A DNA stretch of 64,000 bases from Trichostrongylus colubriformis. Taxonomy: Eukaryota > Nematoda > Chromadorea > Rhabditida > Trichostrongylidae. A model generated the notes under the pieces. It saw nothing but the letters and a program-made list of their open reading frames with translations, was not told the DNA's origin and did no database searches. The position numbers and the translations under genes were made by a program. Below, piece by piece: positions 24,501-39,500 of the stretch; position 1 is the stretch's first letter; each line of letters opens with the position of its first letter. The stretch spans positions 25,913,686-25,977,685 of the forward strand of contig OZ022261.1 in the NCBI GenBank assembly GCA_963978905.1, written 5' to 3'.

Positions 24501-27500
24501 AGTCAGAGCTCACTAGCGGAACGAGAGCGCAAAAAGGGTAAATTTGACAGCCCAACGGGTGCAACAAGCACACAAGAAAACAATTAATTAAGAAATTCTG
24601 GAGCGCTCATCGTACTAGATCCTAACGCAGGGGTTTCGCTACATACTCTATGTAGATATGATCGTGCGTAGCCGAGGCGGAGGGTACTCGTGACAAGTGG
24701 CGCTGTTCCCATGAGCATGAGCTGGCATCAAACCAAGTCAATGCTCACTTAAGAGAAGCAAGCCTTATATACCTCCTGATCGTTGGATTCGTACCACATT
24801 AGCTTGGAAGGACAAAGACATTGTTTCTCCATCGACCGTTTTCCGAAAGGCATTGCACAGGACAAACGACATTCAAAAACAACTACGATCCTGAATGGAA
24901 GGAGAATGCGTGGCGCGTCCCCAAGGAGGATCTGCCGCTGGCGGTCACAATCGGAGCCGACCAAAGCAAAGTCCTCAAGTACTAATTTTGCATAGAAGGC
25001 TACACAAGTAGACTTCGCTGTTACTGGTTGGCAGAAATGGACAAAGCACAGAATGACATTTAGGCGTGCAAATCAAAGACTTTTTAGATTCCTACATTCA
25101 CTGATCACATTTGTTGATAAGACAAACTCAGTCCAAAAACCTAGGTGTTCTCCTCAAAAATTCGAGATAATTTCAGATTGCATTTTCTTGACATTCAAGG
25201 AAAATTTCTACGAAAAGCCGAGCTTTTTATTTTCCTACAATTATGTTGTATTATCTACTGAGGGCCAGCTTTTGAAATTTCACGCAAAAACTCATATCCA
25301 TCGGAAATAAATTTCTTCAAAGCCTACACATTTTCGTGCACGTGGGAGCGCATTCGGAAATCTGGACGGGGCCGCGAGAGTTCCGGAAGCAAAGCAAGCG
25401 GTCACGTGGTCAGCGACGCAGAGTGGGGAACGAAGCAACATTGGGCGCGAAATTCTGGAATACTCTCCCCATCGACAGTGATTTGAAGAAGAATCAGAGG
25501 TGTCAAACTTCCGTGCACGGTTAATTATGGATTGTTCAAGTCAACAATCATGAGAAACGGTTTCACTTGCGTCATTTCATTTGAAATTTCGGTCAGTACT
25601 GCTTCATTTATACAGTGCAGCAAACGGTAGCAGCTCATTCATGACTGTGAAAAAAACTTCTGTGGAACCCAAAGGGCTATAGCGTAACGATTCTGTCTCG
25701 TAATCACAACATTCTGCGAAATATTCGCGCCGATAACAGAAATGTTGATAAGCATGAAGCATTTAGTTAGCTTTGCAAAGTATCACAGTACTACGAAGAA
25801 ATGTTAATAAGTTTTGAACAACAAATATTCAAGTATACCTCAATGCCCGTGTGACTATGTGGACGGGCATACATATAGGGTGGTCGCTCCGCTACAGCGA
25901 ATACTGGCTCTGGAGTCGGTGCTTTTTTTGGTGCGTAAATTCGAACCTGATCGACGGGTGGAGGTAGGTCCTGATAATCAGAAAATTTGTTAGTAGAAGC
26001 AACGATTAGCGAGCTGAAATAAGCAGTTAGATTAAGCAATCACTGTACTGTGCAGAAGAGATAATGCCATAAAAGACTTGGGTTAGTATGAATCAAATAT
26101 GATCAGTATCAGTTATATCCATCACAGCGGACCATGACAGAACCAGAAATCGGGTTGCTTCCAGAGATTGTGAAAAAATTACGTGCAATAAGTTAGATGT
26201 GAAAGCGTTAAGGGGATGATTGACATGTAATGTTCCAAATGATTCCAGTTATCATGGTTTCGTATGGTAGTCAAGAAAGGCATAACTTGCATTGCTTAAC
26301 CCATGCGACAGAATGCCATTTTGCGTGTAGTTATTCCACAGTACTTTATCCTTTTTTTCCAAGTAAACAGTGGGTAACAGATTCTCACATAGTCATTTCA
26401 ATTCTATAGCTTCAATCAGAATTAACCATAACAAAATTAACCATAAATAATGATTCCGTTCATGACCAAGATGATAAAAAATTGTGCTGCAAAGTAACAA
26501 CAGAATAGGAAGGATGAGAGCACAGTCACACGCGCCTAACTATCGTGACTGACGCAGCGCGACCGCAGCGTAATCTTCGCGATCAATACGTGATCGTGCA
26601 CCTCAACGAACTCTAACCTGATCTCTTGCTTACGGCAATCGCGATAGCAGCGATCAGTCGCCAAGTATGAAAGCGATGTGAGAGAAGACTGTCGACTACC
26701 ACTTTCTCGCTCTCGGAACTACATACATATTGTATTTACAGATCACCACACTATTCGGGATCGCAAGCTGAATCGCTGCCAGTCGCTAGCGAAAACGGAG
26801 AAAAAATGTAGGCTCGCATGATCGAGCCTTCGTGCTTAGAAAAATTTGTAAAGTGATTTGAATTCGCGTTCAAGCTGCAAGAATCTGCCACTTCTCAATA
26901 ACATAGACTACAAACCTTGAGACGTTCATTAATTTTCCGCAGTGCTTCTTGTTCCTTCTGCTGAATCTCCTTCACAAGATTCTTCTCGGGAACAAGGAAT
27001 TTACGCGGATTCGGATGTTCTGAGTTGATCGTGGTGTTCTGGACAACAGGCTCACGGTAGGCGTCCTGTGGAAGCCGGCTCAAACCCTGAAATATACATC
27101 AGCAACTTAGTGCTTTGCATATTACTTAGACAGATAGGCCATGGTAGCGAAAAAATAAACTAAGCGATTTGAAAAAGTGAAATAAGTACAGTACGATGAA
27201 TAAAAGTACATTTTGCCTCCTTTCCGGTGCAGGCGATTTCATCGGTGACGGTGATCGCGGTAATGGACGTGGTATCGCTCCGGAACGTTCTACCGGTGAT
27301 GATGATCGTGGTAACGGACGTGGTATCGCCCCGGATTGTTCTGGCCTTTAACACGTAATATGGAACATTTTCAAAATGTCTCATCATAAAAATTATTCCA
27401 CCGAAAATAATTTCGAATCACCTTAACGCCGACATTGACCCTGCTGCTCCGTAAACAGGGTTCCGTGTATGATGCTGTGATGACAGGTTCTAAATAGAAA

Positions 27501-30500
27501 TGCAGCAATCACCCTGCTCAAAATGGCACATTATCAACATAAGATTTTTTCGGTTCGAACTTTTCCAAATAAATTCCAATACATAAACCTGTAAATTCAT
27601 GAATATACGAAAAAAACAAAAAAAAACAATAAAGAACTAATTGCCAGTATTATTTGACGAGTTCCAGTATGTAAGGCTGCATTAGAACGGATAATGTTCG
27701 GCAAGAAATGAAACTTTTCACCGTTTTCTCAAACCTGATCAATAAGCAAACATCATTTCAACACGAGGTGAGGGGTTGGACACTGAGCAGCCGAAATGTC
27801 GGGCTTGATAACGCCACAAAATCACCAGTGAGAGCGTTGCGGTTCGTCGTAATATTTTCTTATCTACCTGATACGTCGTAAATGTTAAGTCACTGGATTT
27901 TTGGCACATGGCCAATCATTCATACCCCCAGGCTATCCAGAGGGTTACGATGGATCGGGGCCCAGCCTAATGAAAGCAAAAAATCTTTGAAGTGGCTCAA
28001 GCGAAATTCCGGCTCCCCTCTTCTGGGAGAAAGCAGCACCAAAAACACCGGAAGGGGTATATGTGGCAGATTGTGGAATACGAAAGTAGGGGCGAAATGG
28101 AACGGCAAAAACTTGAGAAGTATGACCGCGTCAACTCCCCTCCCTCCTCTCTGTATCACTAGCCGTTGGGAAAGATGCAGGCGGGCAAGGGGCTAAATTA
28201 GCCGACCGCGAAAGATGTCTCGTCCTCGCCGGCAACTCCACCAGCGGATGAACAGCGGCACGACCGCAGTGCTGTGAAATCGTGACATAATCCCAAGGCG
28301 CGCTTTTTCGGAGCGTGTTTCGCCTCCCATTATCTCGTCTGAAGTGGAAAGTTTGTTTTCAGAGAACATGCACTCCCACTTCTCACTTTCTCCTTACCCC
28401 TCACAGTGTTTTTGAGGCCATATACATCCTTGATGGCCAATTTCTAGAGCTGATGTGTCCATGATTTTGGGCACGCGGTAGCAGTGAATACCACCGACAA
28501 AAAGGGAGTACTGAATCAGCGAAGTAACAAGGTTGCAAGATGGGCGGCGATCCGCTTAGAGACGTCAGTACAGCTAGTGAGCGAAACCAGAACTGGGAAA
28601 ATGCCTTCTTTTGAAGGGTTCGGACGAAGAGTGAAAAAAGAGTGAATATGAAAGTCGAGATGTCTAGTAATAGTACAGTGAAGAAAAAACGAATGGAAAT
28701 AGCCAGAGAACCGAGAAATAGGACCCCCCGCCCCCACCGTTGATCCTCGACGTGGAGCCTCCCCGTGAAGAGGCGGGTAGTCCGGACGAGTTTTTCATTG
28801 ACGTGTTTTCATGTCGTAAACACGAAAAGATGTTCGGAAATGAGAAAGCATCCTTCCTCTGGGGTGAGCTTCAAGCTAAAACTGAGGAAGCGGGCCGCGA
28901 TATCCTCCATTCCCACCCCAGCCAATCAGTCGATAGAAGAAAGGCGGTTGGAGCTAAATAGGCCGCCTCTGCCATAGCTCAGAGGCGCGCCTTTCGCGGC
29001 GGATTTCGCCGCAGATAGGCTTTCTAGACCCCCGGTTTTTAAGCGAATGACTCTTTTTAGCGATTCCTCATCTTTCATATTACCCCTATCATTGTCTTCA
29101 AATGAAATGGCGATTATTGAAGATGTTGCGATTTTCTGAGCTTTTGAACAAACCATCTGCATTTCTAAACTGGTCACTCGACTGCTTTGGACGGTCACTC
29201 ATAGCCGAGAAGTGGAGAGCCGGACACCCCCTTTGTAGCGAAAAACACTACTGTAGCGCGGAAAATACTATGGGCTCAGTAACAAATAGTAGGATAGTTA
29301 ACAGTGCAGCTGCAAAAGACAATTAGCTCGCACGATCACCATTTAATTACTAAAATCTAGTCAACCACTTGCGATATCGCACAGTACTGCGCGAATATCA
29401 CAATAGAATTATGTACTGGGGAACTAGTCGATATTGACTTTTTGCTGAGCTTCTACTTTCTACGTATAGGTGGTAGATATAAACCGATATCGAAGATATG
29501 ACCGCTGAGGAAGGTCATCATTTCTCAGAGGAGCAGATGGTATTTTCTGCTACCGTGGCGCTTCTTTCAGCTGATTTTCTTCGCCTTCGAAGCCGGTTCG
29601 ACGTAAACGTAAGGGACTATGTAATCAGGAACAGCAAGCGTGGCACGTAACATGGGAGGAGTCGTGGGGGCTCTGAGAGCAAGGCTACGCAGTGTAGGAA
29701 GCAAATCAAGATCGGACTATCTCCACATTGAAAACAACACTAAAGTTGTTGGGCGAAAATCCCACCGACTTCAGTTTTTTTTAGATTTTTGACTGCGGTA
29801 AAACAGAGAAAGCGTTACATTCCCTCTTTCATAAGACCTGACACTGCTACACCCCTTGCACGAAAAATCGCACATGGTAAAATGTCAAGATGAAAATGTC
29901 AAGCGGTTTAGTGCAGATAAGAAACGCGAAAAAGCTGGCAAGTAGACAACACGTACTGCATTGAAAGCCCGACTACTTGAAACCGTAAAGGTCTCCAAAG
30001 CGACAAAAGATTTCTTGTGAGCGATTCTCGGAAGTTCCACGGAATATTCGAAATTGTGAAACATTTTCCGTAGAAGAGGAAGCCTAGATCAGGATGCACA
30101 AAAAATAACGAGAAAATTTACAAGAAAGCATTCCCAGTTTCAAAAAAAACCGGTCAAATCTCTCTAACTACGATTTGAATATACTAACATAATAAACATG
30201 TTTAAATGGCACGAGGCATGTCGTGTAATTACATTTTGCAGGGCGAAGCACTGCACAGAGGAAAAGCTCGGATATATGACCCTCTACCCCTTCCCTGATG
30301 ACCAATACCATAGATGTTGTGGGTATACCAGGAAAATAGCAAAATCTTCGAGTCGTTGATGGATGACCACATTTCTCGCTAAGTAGACAAGGTGACTAGG
30401 AAGCAGCACAAAATATGACTATCGATCGACTTGACCAGCTAACCTCCCCTTAGACCACGCAAACACTGAGGTGACTCGAAGATGCCGAGTCTTGAAAAAC

Positions 30501-33500
30501 CGACACCTCTTTCCTACCCTAGGTACTGCTACTCTCTTAAATATTTCTCAATCCATGCTCAAGCCTGGTAATGAGTGCTCGCAGTCAACTACCACTTGGT
30601 GGCATCGGGCGCCTGTGATTGGTGGTTACCTGGACCCACCAAAGGCGTGTATCTTGAGCCGGTGTCTTTCATTACTCAGGTTTGAGAAAAGAAGACATTC
30701 AAGGTGGAACACTGAGTACCAAGTGGGAAAGGAGAGCAATTACAACGTTGAGTAATTGCTCATGGTAACTAAAATACAATCTATGATCTTTTTTCTTAGA
30801 ACACTAACAGGTCATATGAGTTCTCTTCAATAAGTTTGAAGAACACTCGAATAAGGGATGAAACGGTAGTATCTAAATAAACTGATAGGAAACTTCGCAG
30901 ACTAGCCATTATCAGGGGCTCCAAATAAGTCATATGAGTGTACTGACGCCCCTTCGGTAAATTTGACTTGACTCACGATGCTAGCTGTACTCTTATCATA
31001 GAGATAATGTCCAGAAGAAGCTCGATTGATGTTATCTTGCACAACTAATGACATTAAATATGTACACTGTGCGACCAACTTCCGATCGAACATTAACGGA
31101 TGCAACGGAATCAAAATGCTTACTTTTTGTGGATGATAGCCAACTCCGTCATCAGTAGTCGTCGAACAGGCATCCAGAGATCGATGACGCCTGAAGTTAG
31201 CAGATTGGTGTTCACTGACTACGCACCATACGCTGAACCTACGGACCTATTTCGTGGCGAAGTCAGGTACTTCTGCTGAGTTGGCATCGGACAATACATC
31301 TGAATTGCGGTATACGTATAAACAAAAATCAGAAGCATTGCACCATTGAGCACTGCTTATTCGAAGAGAGCCACGAACTCGCATTTTGATGGGTTTCACA
31401 AGACGATTTTCGGCAAGCATTTTCACTTGGCCAAAAGCCTGTCCCCGAGGGTAGTTCGACCAATAGGACACGAATATGGCTCGCGTTTGGCATCACGACG
31501 AATAGGGCTCGCGCTGCAGGTGTCGGCATGAAGTGAGGTACATAAGTCACCAAACTTCTGTGGAGCAGATGCTAGGCGTTTCAGCGTCGAGGGGATGTGA
31601 TGTTCTTACTACTAAGACATAAGAAAAGTTTTGGCGGTTTCCGCAATTTCAGCTGGGGAGAACTGATTCGGCTGAGACTGGATCTTTTCGTACGAAATAA
31701 GCCCCATTCGATTTGCTACACTTTTGGCAAGACTATGCACATTTTCATATCTCATTCTAAAAAAGGGTTGACGACTCTACTGTGCGAAATCAAAAAAAAA
31801 GTTTAAATCGCCATTCTTTCTGAACACACCGTTACGAATGAGCTGTTCAGATGTTCGGAAAAGTGGAGCGCGCTATATCTGTTGCTTATGATATACGAGT
31901 AAGGTTTTTAACATACAACTTCAATCTTCTGGGCTTCAATCACAGGGAAACGTTTTGTGGAAAATGCGCTCGCGCATGGCTGCTCCGAGGGGTCGCGCGA
32001 CACCCATTTCTTTTGAGTTTTTTTTTTTCAGATCGAGGCTACTTGAGGTGGCCAATCACATTTGTATTGGACAGGCCAATACTTTTAGGTTTCTGCAAGT
32101 ATAGACGCTCATCGCATCTGCTGTTTTAGTTAAAGCGATTTGATCAACTGAAAATTCGAGCAACCCATTCTCATTTCTGCACTTCTGAAACTGGGGACAA
32201 AGAGTTTCATCCAGTGCTTAATCCCCCCCCCCCTACACTACTCACTCACATTTGTGGCTGTCTTTGCTGCGACTCGACTAAACGAGAACTCGTGGAGTCA
32301 TCCAAAAAGTGCGATTTTCGCAGTGTTTTAAAATGTCCCTGATAATTCGAAAACCGCGTGGCGTTCGAAGGAAAGCACATACTGAGAGAGCAACCAAATT
32401 TGGTGATTCACACTATTTTGGCTCCTGCTGGTTATATGAACCCTGTGCCGCGTGCATCCCGTATCCGTGGTATAAGGAACAAATTACCCCCAGCACAAAT
32501 TTCTAGCCAAATGGTTAGCTAGATTCACCTCGTCAAGCGCGCAAAAGGCGAGCTGGTGGGATTCTTTCGGCTAAGCGGCGCCCTTCATAACTTTGCGAAT
32601 CTCGAACATTTTTATTTGTTGAGAAGTATAGCTTCAGTTCCAGTGTTCACATAACATTAAGGCAAGATGCAGTGTAGGTTTGAGAACATCACTTCAAGAT
32701 CAATAACTTGAGACAAGTGAACTTTAGCATTTTACAGCACCTTACACGTAACTCGCAAAGCTCTACCTCTTCCTGGTAACAAAAAGTCATGCAGTAAGAC
32801 GAAGAGCATATCAGGGCTAACGCTGAGCTGTGTCTGCCTCTTACTAGTGAAAAGCGTGTACCGTTGCGGCACGACTTCGCTCGACGGCATTTGACGTGCG
32901 ACGCGATGCGTGCGAGCTGACGACATCGTACGTAGTTGGGTCCCAAGGCGATTACACCTTGCATAAGGCGCAGGACATGGCAGTCGTCCAAGAAACCAAC
33001 TACACACGCGCCCCAGCCAGTACGTATCCTCAGCACGTCACAGGCGTGACGAGAACACCTCTTCTTTTTCTTCTTCTTCTCTTTTTCCCTAGCGTCAGTC
33101 GTCCTGCGCCGTTGCGGGGTCCGCCGTTCTTGTAAATTGCCGCCACTTTCTTCTATCCGAGGTATCTACTGCCGTGACGTCTTACTTTCGTGAAATCGGT
33201 CTTGATGACGTCCCTCCACCTTTTCTTTAGTGCTCCTCGCGGTCGATCGTTTGCCGGGTACATCCATTTGTACAGCCTTCTTAATCGAGTGGTCTTGCGA
33301 CCTTCTCAGCACGTGCACATACCAGCTCCCTCAACTTCAGCTGGGCAGGAGCCGTCCATAACTGCCCTGACGTCTCTTTCCTGATCCTGTCGAGCTGCGT
33401 CCAGCCACATGCCCATCTCTGCATCCTAATTTCTGCGGAATGTAGCTGCTTCTTGTGATTCTGAGGACTCTCTCCGTTTCAGCCATGCCGTATTTATTCG

Positions 33501-36500
33501 AGCTTTCACGGCCTCATCTACCACAGTCCCCGAAGTCTAAGAATTCGGTCTTCTTGACGCCATCTCTGCACCATCGCCTGAAGATCTACTCTGGTGTCCG
33601 CTATCAGGGCGATATCCTCAGCGCAGAGGATAGTCCGCACTGGTCCCTTTATGAGGCCTTCCACCATGCCATCCAGCGTTGGCAGTGAGAAAAACAGGCT
33701 CAAAGCTGAACCTTGGTGCACCCCTACCAAGATCCCTACTTCCGCTGTCAGTCTCTGCGGGGTGCGTATGACAGCCTTAGCCCCATCGTACATATCCTGC
33801 ATAAGGGTGACCAGGTGCTCTGGTATCTGTTGTTCTCGAAGCGAGTTCCTGTTTACTGGCCGTGGCAGACGGGCGAAGCCCTTTCAAGGTCAAGGAAGGC
33901 AGGGTAGCAGGACTGGCGCTTTTCACGGTACTTTTCCATCACTTGTCTAGGATGAAGATGGCATCCGTGGTGGACCGCTCAGGCATGAACCCGAACCGAT
34001 TTCGAGAGATGGTGATGAGCTCCCTCAGCCACGAGTCAATGAGCCGTTCGTACAGCTTCATGGTATGAGCTGTCAACTTCACTCTACGGCAGTTGGAGCT
34101 CCATTGCGTCCCTCTTCTGTTGAATATGGGAGTGATGCTTTTGGTCCTCCACGCATCCTCAGTTTTTTTCTGGCCGACACCATGTTAAGGAAGCGTGTGA
34201 GCCACTCTGGGCCGTACTTTCAAGTGCCTTCCATGCCTCTATTATTAACATCCCATCTGAACCAGCACCCTTTCCATTCTTCATTTTCCCCAGCACTTGA
34301 CGAACTTCTCCCGCTGTGGGAGGATGGGGCCAGCCATAGACTCGTTGTGTTGACTTTCCCTACGAGGGAAGCTTCGTGTAGAAGCCCACCGACTTTTGAC
34401 CTCGGCTAGTTTCCTCAGAACGGTACCCTCACTGCTCTTAACAACCTTTAACCCCGATATCTGGGTGGCGATGTGTGGCTCTAGCCACCCTTAGGACGAA
34501 CTTCTCTCGGTGAGAACACCTGGCGTGACGATGTCCACTATGGCCTTCGGATAGACCATATAGACCGGGACTATGCAGCGAGCACACCAGGGAGGCTTTG
34601 TAGCTTTGTGGCTGCTCTCTACTGGTAAGAAATTCAAAGAGTTCTGGCTGTCTCTGATCGAGAACTACTTTCCTATTTCCTCACAAACCTTGCATCTCTT
34701 CACTTTTCACCGTTTCCTCTTTCTCTTTTCGAACCAATCATTAGAGCACTTAGTACAAATCGTAATAAAGGCACGTTCATGTGACATACAGAGCTACTTC
34801 CCAACCTAAGAACTCACCATATTCTGGCCAGCGGGTGGCGCCATCATGCCGGATGCCATTAACACAGGCATCATTTGACCGTTTCCCGCTACAATATGAC
34901 ATCTTTCGTTAAAGAAGACGCTCCCAGACAATAAATAAAGTCGTTCGTTTACCACTCATTTGCATAGGCATCATGAAGACCATTTGCTGTTGTGGCTCGT
35001 AAATGTTGCCGTTGGATCTCAAGGTTTCGTGGGTTTTCACTGAACGCTGAGAGTTTGGGGTGAAATTAGAAGATGGCACGAATTCTCTCATCGTTCCCAC
35101 ATCTGATGGATAGGAATCGACTGAATCTTCCTGAAATCGAAATAAAATAATTTCACATCCGTCTCTCATCTATTTTAGTTGGTGCTTGCAGGTTAGAAGC
35201 GTGCAACGCTCTTTTGTGATTGGGTACGGAGCATAACAAGCATTTCTCATTGGTTAGAATGTATGCAACTGCCAACTGGAGATGTGATATTTTTGACGCC
35301 ACTAGCAATATAAATACAGACTTGGTACGTGCACAAACCTGACTGTAACGAAACGTTGGCATAGTGCTATCACGGGGTGAAACAAAACGAGGAAGACTTC
35401 GAGACCTTACATTATGACGTGGTAGCGACCTCGTCTTCTTCAATCCATATTTTCAATGTAGCAAATTTTGAATTTCAATGTTTATCCTTTTGAACTCACC
35501 AAAGTTTCTCGGTCAACATAGTTGTACTGATCCGAGTCCGTACCACTGTTCTGATAATGTCCAGAGTAATTACGTTGATGTGGGGGTCTGGCTCTCTGAT
35601 AGGCCTGTAGAATAGATACATCTGTTTTGACAATTCTGTGATAATCATATGTGAGGGGCATACAATGAATTCATCGAATTCATGAGTCGTATTCCTACAT
35701 GAATGTCACAGGAAATGTATGTCAGGCGATGTAATAAATACTACGGTGGCGCGCACCGTGAATGCACCGCATCGAAATGGGTATCTGGGATGAAATTTCC
35801 GCTGAATATGGCGTGACAAACTGCCGTATGCTCCAAACTTGAGAAAATCAACCAGTCGTTTGAAATGGAGGCACCGTCAGAAAGGATGTGTACCCTTATG
35901 TCAGGATTTCAGACCGCGCGTATTGCAAGCGAAGCGATGCGGACCAACTATAGGCGCCGCGGTGCTGAGTTTCAAATAATTACAAGTAAACAATGTATGG
36001 CGCCCCTAGAACGACAGAGTAATCGCTCCAAGACCTATAGCGGGCTACATAGCTGGCACACACCGCGTCGCACGCAACTCGTCGTGGTGCGAAATCCTGA
36101 CAAAGGGCTACACACCCCAAAAGACGTGATGCGATAGCCAGCGAAAGCGGTGAAGCAATCGGAAAAGGAATGGAGGCCAGAACACTCTTATTCGGTCAAG
36201 ATCTCAGGAGCTTGCGGCGGACCCGCCCTTACGAGCTCTACAGTTGATAAGGGGGCAGTGAAACACTTGTCGCGTGCGGTGGCCCTAACTGCGAGACGCG
36301 GTTATCCAATTCGGGTGCCCTGTCTTACTCGTCTCAAAAATGTGATGTAATAGAGAAGTGATAACCGCTACAAGGTGTGCGAATCTCAGTCGGCGCAGCA
36401 GTTCTGAATTCACAAAAAAGCAGTGATGTCTGCTAACATGAAATTCCGAGGTTTTTGTTGAAAAAAAATCATGATACTTTGTAAACGTACTGGTTCGTAA

Positions 36501-39500
36501 TCCGGAGGCCCATAGCCACCACCTTTAATGGATGCAGCGATTTCATGGGCAGACATCTCGACTGCCATTTCGTGCGGTGATAATACCTGTATCACACAAA
36601 ATTTGGTATTTGACACTACTGAATCGCAAAGAATTATACAGTCCATTTCCCGACGGCTGGCGGGGCGAGGCCTACGGACTTGTCGATCTCTCTCACCCCG
36701 TCACACACTCTCACCCAACTCTGTAGGCCACGCCCTGCCAGCCTTCGGGAACTGGACTGTAAAAAGACAACAACAGGAACAGACAAGTTACCTGATCAAA
36801 GACCTCATCCAAGAATCGGTCCACGTCTCGACTACTGTTAGGTACGGGCATGTTACGAATCCGGGATGCAACCGACATCGTCGAATAAACGCTCGGTACA
36901 TAGTCGCTACGACTCGCGTTCATGGCTCGAGAATCGCACTCACCACCTCTTGAGGCAGCGCTTGAGTATGAGCGATATGAGTCGAATTCAGGACGGTTGA
37001 CCGACTTCACGGTGTCGTAGTCCCGACTGCGATCTTCACTGCCGGTATTGCTGTTACTTTGAGTGCTCTGCTCACGGAAGTGTGGCTTCGGCGCAACGGT
37101 GCGGTCTTCTTGAATCCTTTGCGGAGCTAAAAAGGATCCAATGACATTTTATCACGGAAGAGAATGAGTTAGCGCTTCACTTTAAAGGCACACCTCGCGA
37201 TAATCATATTAGTCGTAACTTTGCTCGGGGTAGTAGATTATTGGGTAAGTACCCAGACTAAACCCTTTCTGCGCCATCGCAGTGCTACACCAGCTAGCCC
37301 TTTTACGAACACACTTTGACCACGCCTTTTTAGCTTGACTGACCAATAAAGGCCCGAGTGGGCGTTGTTGACGCTGGTTCAAACAAGTGCAGAATCGTAA
37401 TGGTACATCACGGCGAAGCAAAAATATGCAACCTGGACAGTCACACAAGGGTCTACAGCCTGGAAAAGGTACGTCCACTAATCCGATCATTGCGTGGATT
37501 ACCTTCAAGTTGCCATCAATTACAAGACTAAGGGAGTAGTATTTCGATAGAGCTGGTGGGGCAGCAGTTTCTCATTGGTCGATTCATTTTTCGACCAATC
37601 AAATCTATTTCGCTTCCGTTTAATGCCGTGTACCAACCTTCGTCTCGTTGCGGTGTTATGAGAGGAACATGGGAGCCAGGAACCAGTACAGGTGACTGCA
37701 ATACAGTCTGGCTCATTTGTGCCGAAAACATCACTGGCTGTGGTGCCATCATTACCGGAACATATTGAACCATTGGCTGCAAGTAAATCCTAGATGTGTC
37801 AAGGTAGATGGATAGGGACGAAAAAATTGAATGATGTAAGCACCACATTAGTTTGAGCATAATATTGATTTGTTGGGGCTGAATCTTGCCGTTCCATTCG
37901 CTCCTGAGGAGCGTTGTATCTGAAAACCATTTCGATAAACGGTATGTTCAAAAGATTAGAATTCAAGGTAAGTATGCTTATTTCGATGACTGCAGAGGTA
38001 TGAAAAATCGTAAGTAAGGATTTTTATAGAGATGAATATCCTCCTGTCAAGCTAACATCAAAATTATGCACAGCAGCGATCAAAAATATATGCGATTCCC
38101 GATTTTTGAACATAACTTTGGTCGGCAATTACATATCTCGTTCAATTTTTTTTCTGTTTTGAGGTCAAGGTGGAATGTGGTATCTCGTCCAAATGGGGTG
38201 GAGACCGGAGGTTGAAAAAATAATTCCAGTGAGGCCTGATGAAAAAGACCAAACCTTCCCTAAAATCTGATTAGCAATGACAAGCTTTCACTCATCTCAC
38301 CGCTATTCAACTCTACACATCTGCTCATGTCATTCTATCGCGTGCGAGAATACTCTGCTCAACTGCTCACGCGCTCATACCGCTGGTGCCTTTCAAATGA
38401 TTGCAAAACGTGCGGTTCCCGATAAAGAGCCTTCCTTTCAATCCTGCTGCACTCAGACGACGGCGGAGAGACGGGATATAAGGGCATGGTCGCCTCGTCT
38501 ATGAAGCTCCTTTCTGAATGTTCGCCACCATCAGGCACGGGTCACTGAGCGACAAGCGACTCAACTTCCTGCCGACCACCAAGACCTTCTTCATTAAATA
38601 GAAGTGACCTCTCTTAATCCTCCGACCCTTGACAAAACCTCTTACAGCTGACTCGAAAATCTCAAACTTCTGTGCAGGCGAATGTGTGCGCATGCGCCTT
38701 TACATTTATTTCACGGATTCCCTGAGTTACTGTAGGTAAACGTCGGATCGGAATCTTATAATCTTGTTTCCCCGCCCTGTATGATTCCTAGCCTCATCCG
38801 TTCTAATAAACTGTCATCATACTAGATAGGTCCTTCACTGGAGTGAACGTTCGAAGATGAGCCCAAGAACATAAGGGGAGCAAAGAAGCACACCTCAGTT
38901 CTTGACGGTACATTTGAATAAAAAATCGCTGTACCACCCCAAGCTTGTGTATTTATACCGAAATTTGGCGGCTCGACACATTTGATGATAGCCACATCTT
39001 TTAATTTTTTTGACGTATTTGGTCACAGCAAAGCGGAGTTATAGTTAAAAAATCGGAGACCGCCTCAATATATTTTTGACCGCCACTGACTGTATTTTAA
39101 CTGTTCACTTACCGCTGCTGTGGCTGCGATGAAGGTCGATATGGCAACGGTTCGTACACAGGCATCTGAATGTTTTCATTTTCAAAAGGAAAATTAGATA
39201 ACAAAATTCTTGTTCCGCTGAATTTTTTCCAGCCATTCATATGGTTGCACTTGTTATACATTTGTTTGTAGTATGGAATGAACACCGCAGAGACGAATGT
39301 AGGGTCCAAGTACAAAATGTGAGTGCTACCCACATGTACCGACTGTAATGTAATGTAATGTACCGAAATGTACTGTAATGACTCTGCACTCACAGAACTG
39401 TTGGGAACCGGCCGATTGGGCAACTCTGGGACTTCGTCGGATCGCTCTCGACGTGGGCTTCCATATGAAGCATAATGAGACCGTGACGGAGAATCTGGAA

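Larger units (their letters stand above)
27087..34817 (-). other. 7.7-kb myosin intron
   Basis: Contains MITE copies (28041-28413, 28560-29100), a REP-A copy near 32885 and the truncated RTE (33061-34511). A stretch on the minus strand at about 31350-31555 is open in two frames (SLVTYVPHFMPTPAARALF and FGQVKMLAENRLVK) and could be an alternative or decayed linker exon. The flanking exons join in phase without it. Confidence 0.7.

Noticed and set aside
28740..28977. Overlapping plus-strand ORFs of about 70 codons
   Set aside because: The region is a copy of the repeat also found inverted at 59189-59743, where the frames are not conserved.
31247..31553. Extra linker exon of the myosin gene
   Set aside because: It is partly linker-like in style, but frames switch and the neighbouring exons already join in phase. 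Mentioned only as a possible decayed or alternative exon.
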